From an uncultured Lachnospiraceae bacterium (GTDB taxonomy: Bacteria; Bacillota; Clostridia; Lachnospirales; Lachnospiraceae), in the NCBI GenBank assembly GCA_902777355.1, contig CACYTU010000001.1:1-64000 (forward strand): a stretch of DNA of 64,000 nt. Reading direction: 5' to 3'. Both the position numbers and the translations under genes were made by a program. Below, one piece after another: positions 15,644 through 24,786 of this stretch; position 1 is the first letter of the stretch; each line of letters starts with the position of its first letter. Under the pieces are notes generated by a model. The model had not been told where the DNA came from. It saw only the letters and a list, made by a program, of their open reading frames with translations, and ran no database searches.

Positions 15644-18163
15644 ATGATTAAAAGACCGGCTATCGAATTCGACAAAGACCTTTTTAAGAGAAGTGTTGAA
15701 TATAATGTTCGTACAATGTATCGCCGCACCATGAAGGAAGCTACAGACCAGCAGGTCTTCCAGGCATCCGCGCTTGCACTGAAAGACCAGATCATTGACT
15801 GCTGGATGCGCACGCAGAAGGCTTTTGATGATCAGGATCCCAAAAAACTGGTTTATCTTTCGATGGAGTTCCTGATGGGACGCGCTTTCGGAAATGACGC
15901 GATCAACCTGATGGCCTATCAGCCTATTGCCGATGCGCTCAAGGAACTTGGTTTCAAGATGAACGCCATCGAGGATCAGGAACCGGACGCAGCCCTCGGA
16001 AACGGCGGTCTCGGACGTCTCGCAGCCTGCTTCCTGGATTCCCTCGCGACTCTGAACTATGCTGCCTACGGCTGCGGAATCCGCTACCACTACGGCATGT
16101 TCAAGCAGAAGATCGTGGACGGATTCCAGAAGGAAGTGCCGGACAACTGGCTTGAGAACGGAAATCCCCTTGAGCTGCGCCGCCCCGAGTATACCCAGAT
16201 CGTCCGTTTCGGCGGTCATCCCGTCAGCTACTACGATGAGAAGCTGGGCCGCAATATGTATCGCCTCGAGGGATACAGCGAAGTCAAGGCTGTCCCTTAC
16301 GATATGCCTGTCATCGGCTACGGCAATGGATTTGTCGATACCCTGAGAATCTGGGACGCACAGCCCGTCGAGAGCTTCAAGCTCGATTCCTTCGACAAGG
16401 GCGACTATCAGAAAGCGGTTGAGCAGGAATACCTTGCAAGGACTATCTGCGACGTTCTCTATCCCAATGACAACAACTACCAGGGCAAAGAGCTTCGTCT
16501 GAAACAGCAGTATTTCTTCGTCTCTGCTTCCCTGCAGTCCATGATCCAGAAATACCTGCAGACTCATGATGATATCAAGAAGCTGCCTGAGAAGATCGTC
16601 TTCCAGATGAATGACACACATCCCACTCTGGTCGTTCCCGAGCTCATGCGTCTGCTGATGGACGAGCATGAACTGACATGGGATGAAGCATGGGAAGTGA
16701 CGACACACTGCACAGCTTACACCAATCACACGATCATGGCGGAAGCACTTGAGAAATGGCCCATCGACCTCTTCTCACAGCTGCTGCCCAGAATCTATCA
16801 GATCGTTGAGGAGATCAACCGCAGATTTGAGCGCGAGATCCACAAGGCCTATGACAATACCGGCGTGAATGTCAACGACAAGATCCGCAGCATGGGCATT
16901 GTCTACGACCAGCAGGTCCGCATGGCCAATATGGCGATCGTGGCAGGCTACAGCGTCAACGGTGTTGCCAGACTCCATACTGAGATCCTCAAGAATCGTG
17001 AGCTCAAGGACTTCTACGAGATGTTCCCGGACAAGTTCAACAACAAGACCAACGGCATCACGCAGAGGCGTTTCCTCCTTCACGGCAACCCCCTGCTCGC
17101 GGACTGGATCACCGATCATATCGGCGACGAGTGGATCACTGACCTGTCCCGCATGAGAGAGCTCAGGGTCTATGCGGATGACAAGAGATCCAGAAAGGAA
17201 TTCCTCAACATCAAGTACAAGAACAAAGTCCGCCTTGCGGAATATATCCTGGAGCACAACGGTATTGAAGTCGATCCCAGATCCATCTTCGACGTTCAGG
17301 TAAAACGTCTCCACGAATACAAACGTCAGTTCCTGAACATCCTGCATGTCATGTATCTGTATAACAAGATCAAGCAGGATCCCACACTGGATATTCCCAA
17401 GCATACATTCATCTTCGGTGCCAAGGCGGCCGCAGGCTATGAGACTGCCAAGCTGACCATCAAGCTGATCAACTCGGTTGCCGATGTCATCAACAATGAT
17501 GAGTCCATCGACGATAAGATCAAGGTTGTCTTCATCGAGGATTACAAAGTATCCAACGCCGAGATCATCATCGCTGCAGCAGATATCTCTGAGCAGATTT
17601 CCACAGCCAGTAAAGAAGCATCGGGCACAGGCAACATGAAGTTCATGCTCAACGGCGCGGTGACTCTGGGAACCATGGACGGCGCCAATGTCGAGATCGT
17701 AGAAGAAGTCGGCAAAGAGAATGCCTTTATCTTCGGTCTTTCCTCTGATGAGGTCATGAACTATGAGAAGAACGGCGGTTATGACCCCATGGAAATCTTC
17801 AACACCGACGAAGAGATCCGCCAGGTGCTGGTCCAGCTGGTCAACGGTACATTCTCTCCCGAGAACCCCGAGCTCTTCCGTCCCCTCTACAACAGCCTGC
17901 TGCAGAGAAACGGCATGGATCCCGCGGACCGCTACTTCATCCTCAAGGATTTCCGCTCCTACATCAAGGCGCAGCATGATATCTGTGAGGCTTACAAAGA
18001 CCAGAAGCGCTGGGCTCAGATGGCCATCCTCAACGTGGCACACGTCGGCAAGTTCTCTTCCGACAGAACCATCGAAGAGTATGTCAAAGATATCTGGCAC
18101 CTCGACAAAGTCAAACTTCCCGCAAAGCGCAGGAGAAAAAAGACTGCTACAACAACAGAATAA
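15644..18163 (+). CDS. glgP: Glycogen / alpha-glucan phosphorylase
   Basis: 839 residues, normal for the family. It releases glucose-1-phosphate from alpha-1,4-glucans using pyridoxal phosphate. Seen: EPDAALGNGGLGRLAACF in the N-terminal domain, the QMNDTHPTL and TNHTIMAEALEKW segments, QVKRLHEYKRQ and the PLP-binding EASGTGNMKF, with lysine at residue ~666. The enzyme is cytosolic. The start follows a GGAACGGAGAG site. No other glycogen gene is adjacent. The last residues (KRRRKKTATTTE) are basic and unconserved-looking, and the stop lies in a 20-nt duplication. Confidence 0.96.
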   Translation: MIKRPAIEFDKDLFKRSVEYNVRTMYRRTMKEATDQQVFQASALALKDQIIDCWMRTQKAFDDQDPKKLVYLSMEFLMGRAFGNDAINLMAYQPIADALKELGFKMNAIEDQEPDAALGNGGLGRLAACFLDSLATLNYAAYGCGIRYHYGMFKQKIVDGFQKEVPDNWLENGNPLELRRPEYTQIVRFGGHPVSYYDEKLGRNMYRLEGYSEVKAVPYDMPVIGYGNGFVDTLRIWDAQPVESFKLDSFDKGDYQKAVEQEYLARTICDVLYPNDNNYQGKELRLKQQYFFVSASLQSMIQKYLQTHDDIKKLPEKIVFQMNDTHPTLVVPELMRLLMDEHELTWDEAWEVTTHCTAYTNHTIMAEALEKWPIDLFSQLLPRIYQIVEEINRRFEREIHKAYDNTGVNVNDKIRSMGIVYDQQVRMANMAIVAGYSVNGVARLHTEILKNRELKDFYEMFPDKFNNKTNGITQRRFLLHGNPLLADWITDHIGDEWITDLSRMRELRVYADDKRSRKEFLNIKYKNKVRLAEYILEHNGIEVDPRSIFDVQVKRLHEYKRQFLNILHVMYLYNKIKQDPTLDIPKHTFIFGAKAAAGYETAKLTIKLINSVADVINNDESIDDKIKVVFIEDYKVSNAEIIIAAADISEQISTASKEASGTGNMKFMLNGAVTLGTMDGANVEIVEEVGKENAFIFGLSSDEVMNYEKNGGYDPMEIFNTDEEIRQVLVQLVNGTFSPENPELFRPLYNSLLQRNGMDPADRYFILKDFRSYIKAQHDICEAYKDQKRWAQMAILNVAHVGKFSSDRTIEEYVKDIWHLDKVKLPAKRRRKKTATTTE

Positions 18164-18193
18164 TAATTACAGGAACAAAATAATAATTACCTG
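18154..18193 (+). repeat. 20-nt tandem duplication spanning the glgP stop
   Basis: Two copies (18154-18173, 18174-18193; ~17 of 20 identical) of an AACARAATAATAATTAC unit; the first contains the TAA at 18161-18163. Confidence 0.75.
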
Positions 18194-18240
18194 AAAGAGT
18201 CTGTGCTTTTGAGGTACAGATCTTTCAGGTGAATATGTGG

Positions 18241-18283
18241 GCCGCAGGTCCGGCAGGACATTGCCGAATCTGCGGCTTTTCTT
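18241..18283 (+). terminator. Terminator after glgP
   Basis: GCCGCAG (18241-18247) pairs with CTGCGGC (18270-18276), with an inner CGGCA/TGCCG stem, then TTTTCTT. A second hairpin (ACCTGAAAGA...TCTTTCAGGT, 18190-18231) precedes it. The same bases form the 3' hairpin of the minus-strand dispersed element below. Confidence 0.75.
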
Positions 18284-18369
18284 ATGACACTGCCCGCGTA
18301 ATGTATTTTCCGCCCTGCGGCGGACGCGGGCCGGTCGGGGGGTAGAGGGCGGCACGGCCGCCTCTACCC
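18241..18369 (-). repeat. Dispersed structured element, full copy
   Basis: Minus-strand order: hairpin A (GGGTAGAGGCGGC / GCCGCCCTCTACCC); linker CCCGACCGG; stem B (GCCCGCGT / ACGCGGGC) enclosing hairpin C (CCGCC / GGCGG) and AAAATACATT; then AGTGTCATAA; then hairpin D. The same order of parts is seen at 52039 and 55055. Confidence 0.85.
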
Positions 18370-18377
18370 TGTTTATC

Positions 18378-18460
18378 GCAGGGCAGCCGTAAGGTATTTT
18401 TCGCCTGACGGCGAACGGCTGCCCGCGGGAGGGCAGAGGGCGGTGTGGCAGCCTCTACCC
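18378..18460 (-). repeat. Dispersed structured element, second adjacent copy
   Basis: Same orientation as the 18241-18369 copy. Stem B here is GGCAGCCGT / ACGGCTGCC instead of GCCCGCGT / ACGCGGGC, and hairpin C is TCGCC / GGCGA, so several pairs changed together while the AAAATAC-TT core stayed. It ends 30 bases before the ddl start. Confidence 0.85.
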
Positions 18461-18490
18461 TATTGTCAACCTGTATCTGGAGGAAATCGA

Positions 18491-19633
18491 TTGGAACCTT
18501 TAAAAATTATTGTCTTATGCGGGGGACTGAGTACGGAGAGAAATATCTCTTTTCTGACCGGTTCACGCGTCTGCGCCGCTCTCAGAAGCCGCGGACACAG
18601 AGCAGTTCTGACGGATCTGTATCTTGGATTTGAAGAACTGGGGGGAGAACAATACAAAAAGGCAGTGAAGGGCGGAAAACTTGATGCCGATGTGCTTTTT
18701 TCCGATCTGCCGCCCATACCCGCCTTCTCATTTGACGGGCAGGCGCCGGACCTGGAGGCTGTCAGGCAATCCAGGAAATGGAAGAACCCCTCACTCTTCG
18801 GCAATCATGTTCTTGAAGCATGCAGGGCAGCGGATATTGTCTTTGTCGCCCTGCACGGAAAAAACGGTGAGGACGGACGTGTTCAGGCGGCCTTTGATAT
18901 GATGGGAATCCCCTATACCGGTTCCGGATACCAGGGGGCGGCCATGGCTATGGACAAGATGATCACCAAAATGATCGTCAGTTCGCGCGGTGTGAGAACC
19001 CCTGCTTTCAGGAGATGGGATTTCATGCCTTCCCGGGACGCTGCCGGCAATCCTGAAACACTGAAAAAGGAAACAGACAGGTTTGTACACTCTGTCTGCA
19101 GGCAGACCGGGATCCCCTGTGTGGTCAAAACACCTGACGGAGGTTCTTCCGTGGGCGTGTATATCGTGCACAAAAAAGAGAAACTGGCACCCGCGGTGCG
19201 CTCCTGCCTCGAATATGGATATTCCTTCATGGTCGAGCAGTTTATCGAAGGAAAAGAGCTCACGTGCGGAGTCCTCTGTGGCAGGGCCCTTCCTTCCGTG
19301 GAAATCGTTCCCAAAGTCCGTTTTTATGATTACTCCAACAAATATGTGGCGGGCGCAACTGAGGAAATCTGCCCCGGACGCGTCAGCGAGGAGATCGAAA
19401 AGGAGATAGGCAGAATAGCTCTCAGCGTCCATGAGATCATGGGACTGCGGACTTATTCCCGCAGTGACGTCATCCTGGACGAAGAGGGAAAGGTCTGGTT
19501 TATCGAGGTCAATACCCTTCCCGGCATGACAGCGACCAGCCTGGTGCCCCAGGAGGCCGCCAAAATCGGGATCGGATATGAAGATCTTTGTGAAATGATC
19601 GTACAGGATGCTCTTTCCGGAAAGCGGGAATAA
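18491..19633 (+). CDS. ddl: D-alanine--D-alanine ligase
   Basis: 380 residues from TTG 18491; GGAGG at 18479-18483 is 7 bases upstream, better than the GTG at 18443 inside the repeat element. It joins two D-Ala for peptidoglycan. ATP-grasp features seen: VLCGGLSTERNISF at the N-terminus, ALHGKNGEDG (~115-124), GSGYQGAAMAMDK, TPDGGSSVGVY, EGKELTCGVL, and the Mg-binding FIEVNTLPGMT near the C-terminus. murF lies directly downstream, the next enzyme in the pathway. The stop codon lies in the first unit of a 13-nt tandem array. Confidence 0.95.
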   Translation: MEPLKIIVLCGGLSTERNISFLTGSRVCAALRSRGHRAVLTDLYLGFEELGGEQYKKAVKGGKLDADVLFSDLPPIPAFSFDGQAPDLEAVRQSRKWKNPSLFGNHVLEACRAADIVFVALHGKNGEDGRVQAAFDMMGIPYTGSGYQGAAMAMDKMITKMIVSSRGVRTPAFRRWDFMPSRDAAGNPETLKKETDRFVHSVCRQTGIPCVVKTPDGGSSVGVYIVHKKEKLAPAVRSCLEYGYSFMVEQFIEGKELTCGVLCGRALPSVEIVPKVRFYDYSNKYVAGATEEICPGRVSEEIEKEIGRIALSVHEIMGLRTYSRSDVILDEEGKVWFIEVNTLPGMTATSLVPQEAAKIGIGYEDLCEMIVQDALSGKRE

Positions 19634-19797
19634 GAGACGTAAATAAGGGTCGCCAAAAAGGGACGCCAATAAGGTACCCCAATAAGAGATGCCAAAAAGG
19701 GACGCCAATAAGAGACGCCAATAAGGGACGCCAATAAGAGATGCCAAAAAGGGACGCCAATAAGAGACGCCAATAAGAGATGCCGATAAGAGTGCCG
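19630..19797 (+). repeat. 13-nt tandem array between ddl and murF, 13 copies
   Basis: Units of the form ATAAGRGACGCCA, the last shortened. The first unit contains the ddl stop TAA (19631-19633). A 13-nt period shifts frame, so it is not coding on the plus strand. The rest of the gap to 19927 shows no other signal. Confidence 0.95.
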
Positions 19798-19927
19798 CAG
19801 GATTTGCGGACCGGAGCAGGTACAGGGATTACCTGTATCTTCAGGAGTAAGACAGCCCATGGACCTGCGGACCAGGGGACCTGAACAAAATGTGTTCCGG
19901 CGCAAAATGCCGGGACATGGAGGAAAA

Positions 19928-21631
19928 ATGGAAAAAATACTGCTTCATGAACTGCTTGAGGCTGTCGGGGGAAAGCTCCTGACGGCGGCAGATAAAGGCT
20001 GTACGGCTTCGCCGGAAATGAGCGCGGAGGAAAGAGATGTCTGCCCGGATGCAGAAGACATGATGTCCACAGAGATCCTGTCAGTAGTGACAGACAGCCG
20101 GAAGATTGAGCCGGGCTGTGTCTTTTTTGCCCTGTGCGGAGAGCGCTTCGACGGGCACGCTTTTGTGGACAGCGCCGTGAAGAGCGGGGCGGCCGGCTGC
20201 GTGATCAGTAAAGAGCCGGAAAATCTGGTTCCCGGGAAATTTTATGTTCTGGTCGAAGATACGCTCAGAGCCCTGGGGAGACTGGCTCATTATTACCGTA
20301 TGAAATTTGACGTCACGGTCATCGGGATCACCGGCAGCGTCGGAAAGACAACCTGCCGTGAGATGGTCAGCGCTGTGCTTTCCGGCCGTTTCCTGGTTCA
20401 CCACACCGAAGGCAATTTCAACAACGAGATTGGCCTTCCCATGACAATCTTCAATCTCTCACATGAACATGAGGTCATGGTACTTGAGATGGGGATGAAC
20501 CATCCCGGAGAAATCAGCCGCCTCACGAGGATCGCCTCCCCCGATATCGCGGTCATCACCAATATCGGGACAGCCCACATCGGACTTCTGGGAAGCAGGG
20601 AAAACATTTTTCTGGCAAAAAAAGAAATTTTTGAAGGCATGAGTGAGGGCTCCGCGGCCATCCTGTGCGGAGATGATGATTTCCTGCCCAAAATCGCGGA
20701 AGACCCCGCGCTTCCCGGAAAATTCCGGATCTTCTACGCAGGAAAAGGCAGTCTGTGCAGCTACAGGGGACTGGATACACGTATCGAAATCGGCGATATG
20801 GTGACGGGTTCACATCGGGCTTTGATCAAGACAACCTGCAGGATCTCTCTGCCGGATGTCCGCCCCGCTGTCATCGGCGGATCAGGGATTTCCGCCGAAA
20901 TCTCCGGAGATCTTTCGGAGAAAGCTGCTGAAGCTGGTCAGGAAGCAGTTGAAGGCGGTTCCAAAGTCCCCGAAGACGTCCCGAAAGCCGGGGAAAACGG
21001 TCAAAAAGCCATGGAATCTGGTCAGGAAACTGCTGAAGGTGATGCCAGGGATGGCAGACAGAGAGAAGTGGAGCTCAGGATCGCAGCTGCGGGGCTCCAT
21101 CTGGTCTGGCCGGCCACAATCGCTGTGGCTGTCGCGGATCTTCTTGGTATGACCGGAGAGGAGATCCTGAAGGGGATGGAGAATTTTTCCGGGCAGCGCC
21201 TGCGCTGTGAAAAATACGGTGACATCCTTCTCTTTGACGACACATATAACGCCAGTCCGGAGTCCATGAAATCCTCCCTGGACCTGATTTCCTGCCTTCC
21301 TGTCAGGAAAAAGGCCGCTGTTCTGGGAGATATGCTGGAGCAGGGGGAATTCGCAGGGCGACTGCACCGGGAAGTCGGGGCAGCGGCAGCCAAAGCCGGC
21401 ATAGATACTCTGATCACGGTCGGCTCCCTGTCTGTGGATATGGCGGACGAAGCTCTGAGGGAAGGGCTGAAAGACGTCCGGGTTTTCCATGACAGAGAAT
21501 CCGCTGAAAAAGCTGTCGAGGAGATCACACAGCCCGGAACGGTCATTCTTTTTAAAGCTTCGCACTCTATGGCATTGGACCGCCTTGCGGCAGTGAGCCG
21601 CAAAAAGGCGGAGGCTCAGGAGGAAAAATAA
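19928..21631 (+). CDS. murF: UDP-N-acetylmuramoyl-tripeptide--D-alanyl-D-alanine ligase
   Basis: 567 residues from ATG 19928 (GGAGG four bases upstream; ATG 19907 is an alternative). MurF adds D-Ala-D-Ala to the UDP-MurNAc-tripeptide in the cytoplasm. Seen: TDSRKIEPGCVFFAL (uracil-binding domain), GITGSVGKTTCREM (P-loop), HTEGNFNNEIGLP, EMGMNHPGEI, TNIGTAHIG, and DDTYNASPESMKSSLD in the C-terminal domain. Family members are ~450 residues; the excess is an Ala/Glu/Gly/Lys-rich insert (about 338-392) made of degenerate GQEAVEG-like repeats before the last part of the ATPase domain, and ~25 extra residues near the N-terminus. Overlaps the NUDIX gene by one base (TAATG). Confidence 0.93.
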   Translation: MEKILLHELLEAVGGKLLTAADKGCTASPEMSAEERDVCPDAEDMMSTEILSVVTDSRKIEPGCVFFALCGERFDGHAFVDSAVKSGAAGCVISKEPENLVPGKFYVLVEDTLRALGRLAHYYRMKFDVTVIGITGSVGKTTCREMVSAVLSGRFLVHHTEGNFNNEIGLPMTIFNLSHEHEVMVLEMGMNHPGEISRLTRIASPDIAVITNIGTAHIGLLGSRENIFLAKKEIFEGMSEGSAAILCGDDDFLPKIAEDPALPGKFRIFYAGKGSLCSYRGLDTRIEIGDMVTGSHRALIKTTCRISLPDVRPAVIGGSGISAEISGDLSEKAAEAGQEAVEGGSKVPEDVPKAGENGQKAMESGQETAEGDARDGRQREVELRIAAAGLHLVWPATIAVAVADLLGMTGEEILKGMENFSGQRLRCEKYGDILLFDDTYNASPESMKSSLDLISCLPVRKKAAVLGDMLEQGEFAGRLHREVGAAAAKAGIDTLITVGSLSVDMADEALREGLKDVRVFHDRESAEKAVEEITQPGTVILFKASHSMALDRLAAVSRKKAEAQEEK

Positions 21632-22203
21632 TGGAACACAAACTCCGCAGAACAGACCGCAGACTTGCCTGCCAGGGAGCTGTCCTGGAATTCTACAGAG
21701 ACAGCATGATCCTTCCGGACGGAGCAGAGCAGACCTGGGACTACGTCCACCACAAAAAGGGAGGGGGCGCCTGCTCAGTGCCGGTCCTGCCTGACGGAAG
21801 CATACTGCTGATCCGCCAGTTCCGGCCGGCCGTCGACCGGGTGACGCTGGAGCTTCCTGCGGGAGCCAGGGATTCCTCGGGAGAGGATCCGGCGGTGACA
21901 GCTGCCCGCGAGCTGGAGGAGGAGACCGGATACCGGCCCGCTTCCATGACAAAACTTGCCCACATCCTTACTGCCGTTGCCTGGTGTAACGAAGCCACGG
22001 ATATTTATCTGGCTGAAGGTCTGGAAAAGGTCAGCGGACAGCACCTGGACGAAGCCGAGGAGATTGAGCTCTGCACATTTACCCTTGAGGAACTTTGCCG
22101 CAAAATATTCGCCGGTGAGATCCAGGACGCCAAAACCGTGGCGGGTATCATGGCTTACAGAAGCCTCCTGGCTGAGCGGGAGAGAGAGGGCGCTGCGAAC
22201 TGA
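21631..22203 (+). CDS. NUDIX hydrolase, ADP-ribose pyrophosphatase-like
   Basis: 190 residues. A complete Nudix box is present: G-x5-E-x7-REL-x-EE-x-G, ending RELEEETGY (~98-106). The preceding QFRPAVDRVTLELPAG is typical of ADP-ribose pyrophosphatases (NudF/YqkG), which split ADP-ribose to AMP and ribose-5-phosphate. The start overlaps the murF stop and AGGAGG lies 5-6 bases upstream, so it is translationally coupled to murF. Confidence 0.85.
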   Translation: MEHKLRRTDRRLACQGAVLEFYRDSMILPDGAEQTWDYVHHKKGGGACSVPVLPDGSILLIRQFRPAVDRVTLELPAGARDSSGEDPAVTAARELEEETGYRPASMTKLAHILTAVAWCNEATDIYLAEGLEKVSGQHLDEAEEIELCTFTLEELCRKIFAGEIQDAKTVAGIMAYRSLLAEREREGAAN

Positions 22204-22433
22204 CAGGATAAGCAAGGGCGCTGCGGAAAAATAACCGGAAAAATAAGCGGGGCCAAATAAGCAGAACGATAACCAGGGAAAAAGAAAAGACAGGACGATG
22301 CGTGGCAATGCATGGTTTATTCTTTCATGTTTGTGAATGCGAGACTACGGTCACAAGCAGGGCTGCTTTGAATCCTGTTAACAAAAGAGCAGAGTATCAG
22401 AAACGGGGCCTGCGGCCCCGGGAGGAAAGAGAC

Positions 22434-23354
22434 ATGCAGCAGAAAAATGCGGCAGACAGATTGTCGCCGCTTTACATCATAATCGCCGGAGCCCTCTGGG
22501 GGAGCATGGGACTTTTTGTGCGCCGTCTGGGAGATGCCGGCTGTAATTCCGCCGAGATCGCCCAGCTGCGAAGCCTGGTGACGGCAGTGATCCTTTTTCT
22601 GTTCCTGATCATAAAAGAAAGGGATCTTCTGCGGATCCGCCTGCGCGACATCTGGTGTTTTGTCGGCACCGGAGTTCTGAGCATCGTCTTTTTTAACCTG
22701 TGCTACTTCACCACTATTGAACTGACTTCCCTCTCAGTGGCCGCTGTTCTGCTGTATACGGCACCGGCTTTTGTCATCGTGCTCTCCGCCATCCTCTTTA
22801 AGGAACAGATTACAAAAAGAAAGGTGATCGCTCTGATCCTGACCTTTGTGGGCTGCGTGTGCGTGAGCGGACTCATCCGCGGCGGAGCGTCAATGACCCT
22901 GAAGGGCTTTCTGGTCGGAATCGGAGCGGGAGTCGGATACGCACTCTACTCTATTTTCAGCCGTTTCGCGCTCGAAAAGGGGTACAGCAGCCTGACCATT
23001 TCTTTTTACACATTCTTTTTTGCGGTCTTCGGAACGATCCCCTTTGTCTCCATGAGCAGGGTCCTGCACTCAGTCACGACATCTGCGGGGCAGACCGCTT
23101 TTATTCTGCTGTTCGGCATTATCACCACAGTGCTTCCCTATCTCTTATATACCAAAGGGCTGGAGGGCGTCGAGAACGGGAAGGCCTCCATTCTGGCTTC
23201 TGTAGAACCGGTTGTGGCGACCATCTTGGGTACGCTGGTATTTCATGAGATGCTTCATCTGGATGAAATTTGCGGCATTCTCCTGATACTGGGAGCCATA
23301 CTCATCAGCAACCGGTCCTCATCAGTAACCGAACATGACCAACAGCCAATCTGA
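22434..23354 (+). CDS. EamA/DMT-family membrane transporter
   Basis: 306 residues from ATG 22434, where GGAGG lies 8 bases upstream; the frame is open to 22302 but that part has no site. Ten hydrophobic segments form two repeated five-helix EamA units, with a GALWGSMGLFVR start and ILASVEPVVATILGTLVFHE near the end, both typical of drug/metabolite exporters. Substrate unknown. GGGGCCTGCGGCCCC (22408-22422) makes a hairpin that reaches the ribosome binding site. Confidence 0.85.
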   Translation: MQQKNAADRLSPLYIIIAGALWGSMGLFVRRLGDAGCNSAEIAQLRSLVTAVILFLFLIIKERDLLRIRLRDIWCFVGTGVLSIVFFNLCYFTTIELTSLSVAAVLLYTAPAFVIVLSAILFKEQITKRKVIALILTFVGCVCVSGLIRGGASMTLKGFLVGIGAGVGYALYSIFSRFALEKGYSSLTISFYTFFFAVFGTIPFVSMSRVLHSVTTSAGQTAFILLFGIITTVLPYLLYTKGLEGVENGKASILASVEPVVATILGTLVFHEMLHLDEICGILLILGAILISNRSSSVTEHDQQPI

Positions 23355-23435
23355 TTCAGAAGCGGGTCTGATTCAGAAGCCGGCCTGATTCAGAAGCCGG
23401 CCTGATTCAGAAGCCAGCCTGATTCAGAAGCCGGT
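23351..23435 (+). repeat. 17-nt tandem array spanning the transporter stop, 5 copies
   Basis: CTGATTCAGAAGCSRGY units. The first contains the TGA stop at 23352-23354, and every unit carries the TGA. Confidence 0.95.
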
Positions 23436-23542
23436 CAGATGCAGCCGGTTTGGTTTGACTGGATAAATAAGCGGTAATGTCTTAACTTAATCCCGATAAA
23501 AAATAAGATAAAAAATAGGCTGAAGAAATCTTTTTCTGCCGG

Positions 23543-23571
23543 TTGTCATGGCAGAAAAGGAGTGCTATACT
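23543..23571 (+). promoter_or_regulatory. Promoter of ddh
   Basis: TTGTCA (23543-23548), 17-base spacer, TATACT (23566-23571). The -35 is within an imperfect hairpin (CTTTTTCTGCC / GGCAGAAAAGG). A ~150-nt leader follows with a small TAACAC/GTGTTA hairpin; no riboswitch core was recognised. Confidence 0.65.
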
Positions 23572-23728
23572 ATTTTCTTGTTTAAAACGCTTTAACACGT
23601 TTATGTGTTACAGTGCTAAAAGCGGCGCGGGGACTGCAGCATCAGTCTGTGCCCTGTGTCCTGAAAAAGAAGAAGCATGATGGCTGAACCGCTGTCTACA
23701 CCCGGCAGAAAAAAGGAGATAAACAGAT

Positions 23729-24715
23729 ATGAGCATTAAAATCGGTATTCTTGGATACGGCAACCTCGCAAAGGGCGTGGAGAGCGCGATCATGCAGAAC
23801 GACGATCTGGAGCTGACAGCGGTTTTTACCCGCCGCGACCCCGCTTCCGTCAAGATCCGCACCGCCGGTGTTCCTGTCCTCGCGCAGGAGTCACTGTCTG
23901 ATATGAAGGGTAAAATCGATGTCCTCGTGATCTGCGGCGGCAGCGCTACAGACCTCCCTGTCCAGACTCCCAAATACGCGGAAATGTTTAATGTTGTGGA
24001 CAGCTTTGACACTCACGCCAAGATTCCGACCCATTTCGCCAATGTTGACGCGGCTGCCAAGAAGGGCGGCAATGTCGGCCTTATTTCCTGCGGCTGGGAT
24101 CCCGGCATGTTCTCTCTGAACCGCCTCTATATGAACTGTATCCTGCCCGAGGGCCGGGATTACACTTTCTGGGGCAAAGGCGTCAGCCAGGGCCACTCCG
24201 ATGCAGTGCGGCGGATCGAAGGCGTCCTTGACGCGCGCCAGTACACCATCCCCGTAGATGCGGCTGTCGAGAGTGTCCGGAAGGGTGAGAACCCCGAACT
24301 GACGACCCGCCAGAAGCACACCAGAGAGTGCTTCGTTGTGGCAGAAGAGGGCGCGGACCTTGCCCGCATCGAAAACGAGATCAAGACCATGCCCAACTAT
24401 TTTGATGAATATGACACCACAGTGCACTTCATCAGCGCGGATGAAATGAAAGCCAGCCACTCCGGTCTTCCCCATGGCGGCAGTGTCATCCGCAGCGGCG
24501 TTACCGGCATTAATAAAGAGCATAATCATGTGATTGAATACAGCCTCAAGCTGGATTCCAACCCCGAGTTCACGGGCTCCGTTCTGGCAGCTTATGCCCG
24601 TGCAGTTGCCCGCCTCAGCAAAGAAGGACGCACCGGCTGTGTTACTGTTTTTGATATTGCGCCCGCATACCTGAGCGCAGCCGCCCCCGAAGACCTTCGC
24701 GCACACCTGCTTTGA
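23729..24715 (+). CDS. ddh: meso-Diaminopimelate D-dehydrogenase
   Basis: 328 residues, the normal length. It reductively aminates L-2-amino-6-oxopimelate with NADPH and ammonia to meso-DAP in one step, feeding both lysine and peptidoglycan. Seen: IGILGYGNLAKGVE (nucleotide fold), FTRRDP, ICGGSATDLP, NVVDSFDTHAKIP, ISCGWDPGMFSLNR and FWGKGVSQGHSDAVRRI, all strongly diagnostic. AAAGGAG lies before the ATG. Monocistronic, between its own promoter and a strong terminator. Confidence 0.96.
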   Translation: MSIKIGILGYGNLAKGVESAIMQNDDLELTAVFTRRDPASVKIRTAGVPVLAQESLSDMKGKIDVLVICGGSATDLPVQTPKYAEMFNVVDSFDTHAKIPTHFANVDAAAKKGGNVGLISCGWDPGMFSLNRLYMNCILPEGRDYTFWGKGVSQGHSDAVRRIEGVLDARQYTIPVDAAVESVRKGENPELTTRQKHTRECFVVAEEGADLARIENEIKTMPNYFDEYDTTVHFISADEMKASHSGLPHGGSVIRSGVTGINKEHNHVIEYSLKLDSNPEFTGSVLAAYARAVARLSKEGRTGCVTVFDIAPAYLSAAAPEDLRAHLL

Positions 24716-24786
24716 CAGACTGCCGCACAAGGCGCCAAAAACCGGATTGCTTCTGAGCAAAACCGCTCTGACAAACATCATGAACG

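Noticed and set aside
19630-19797. CRISPR array
   Set aside because: Units are 13 nt with no spacers and no cas genes nearby; the same holds for the other short arrays in the window.
19453-19905. Minus-strand frames of YWRPLLASLIG repeats between ddl and murF
   Set aside because: Periodic translation of the 13-nt array, with no start signal or non-repeat domain.
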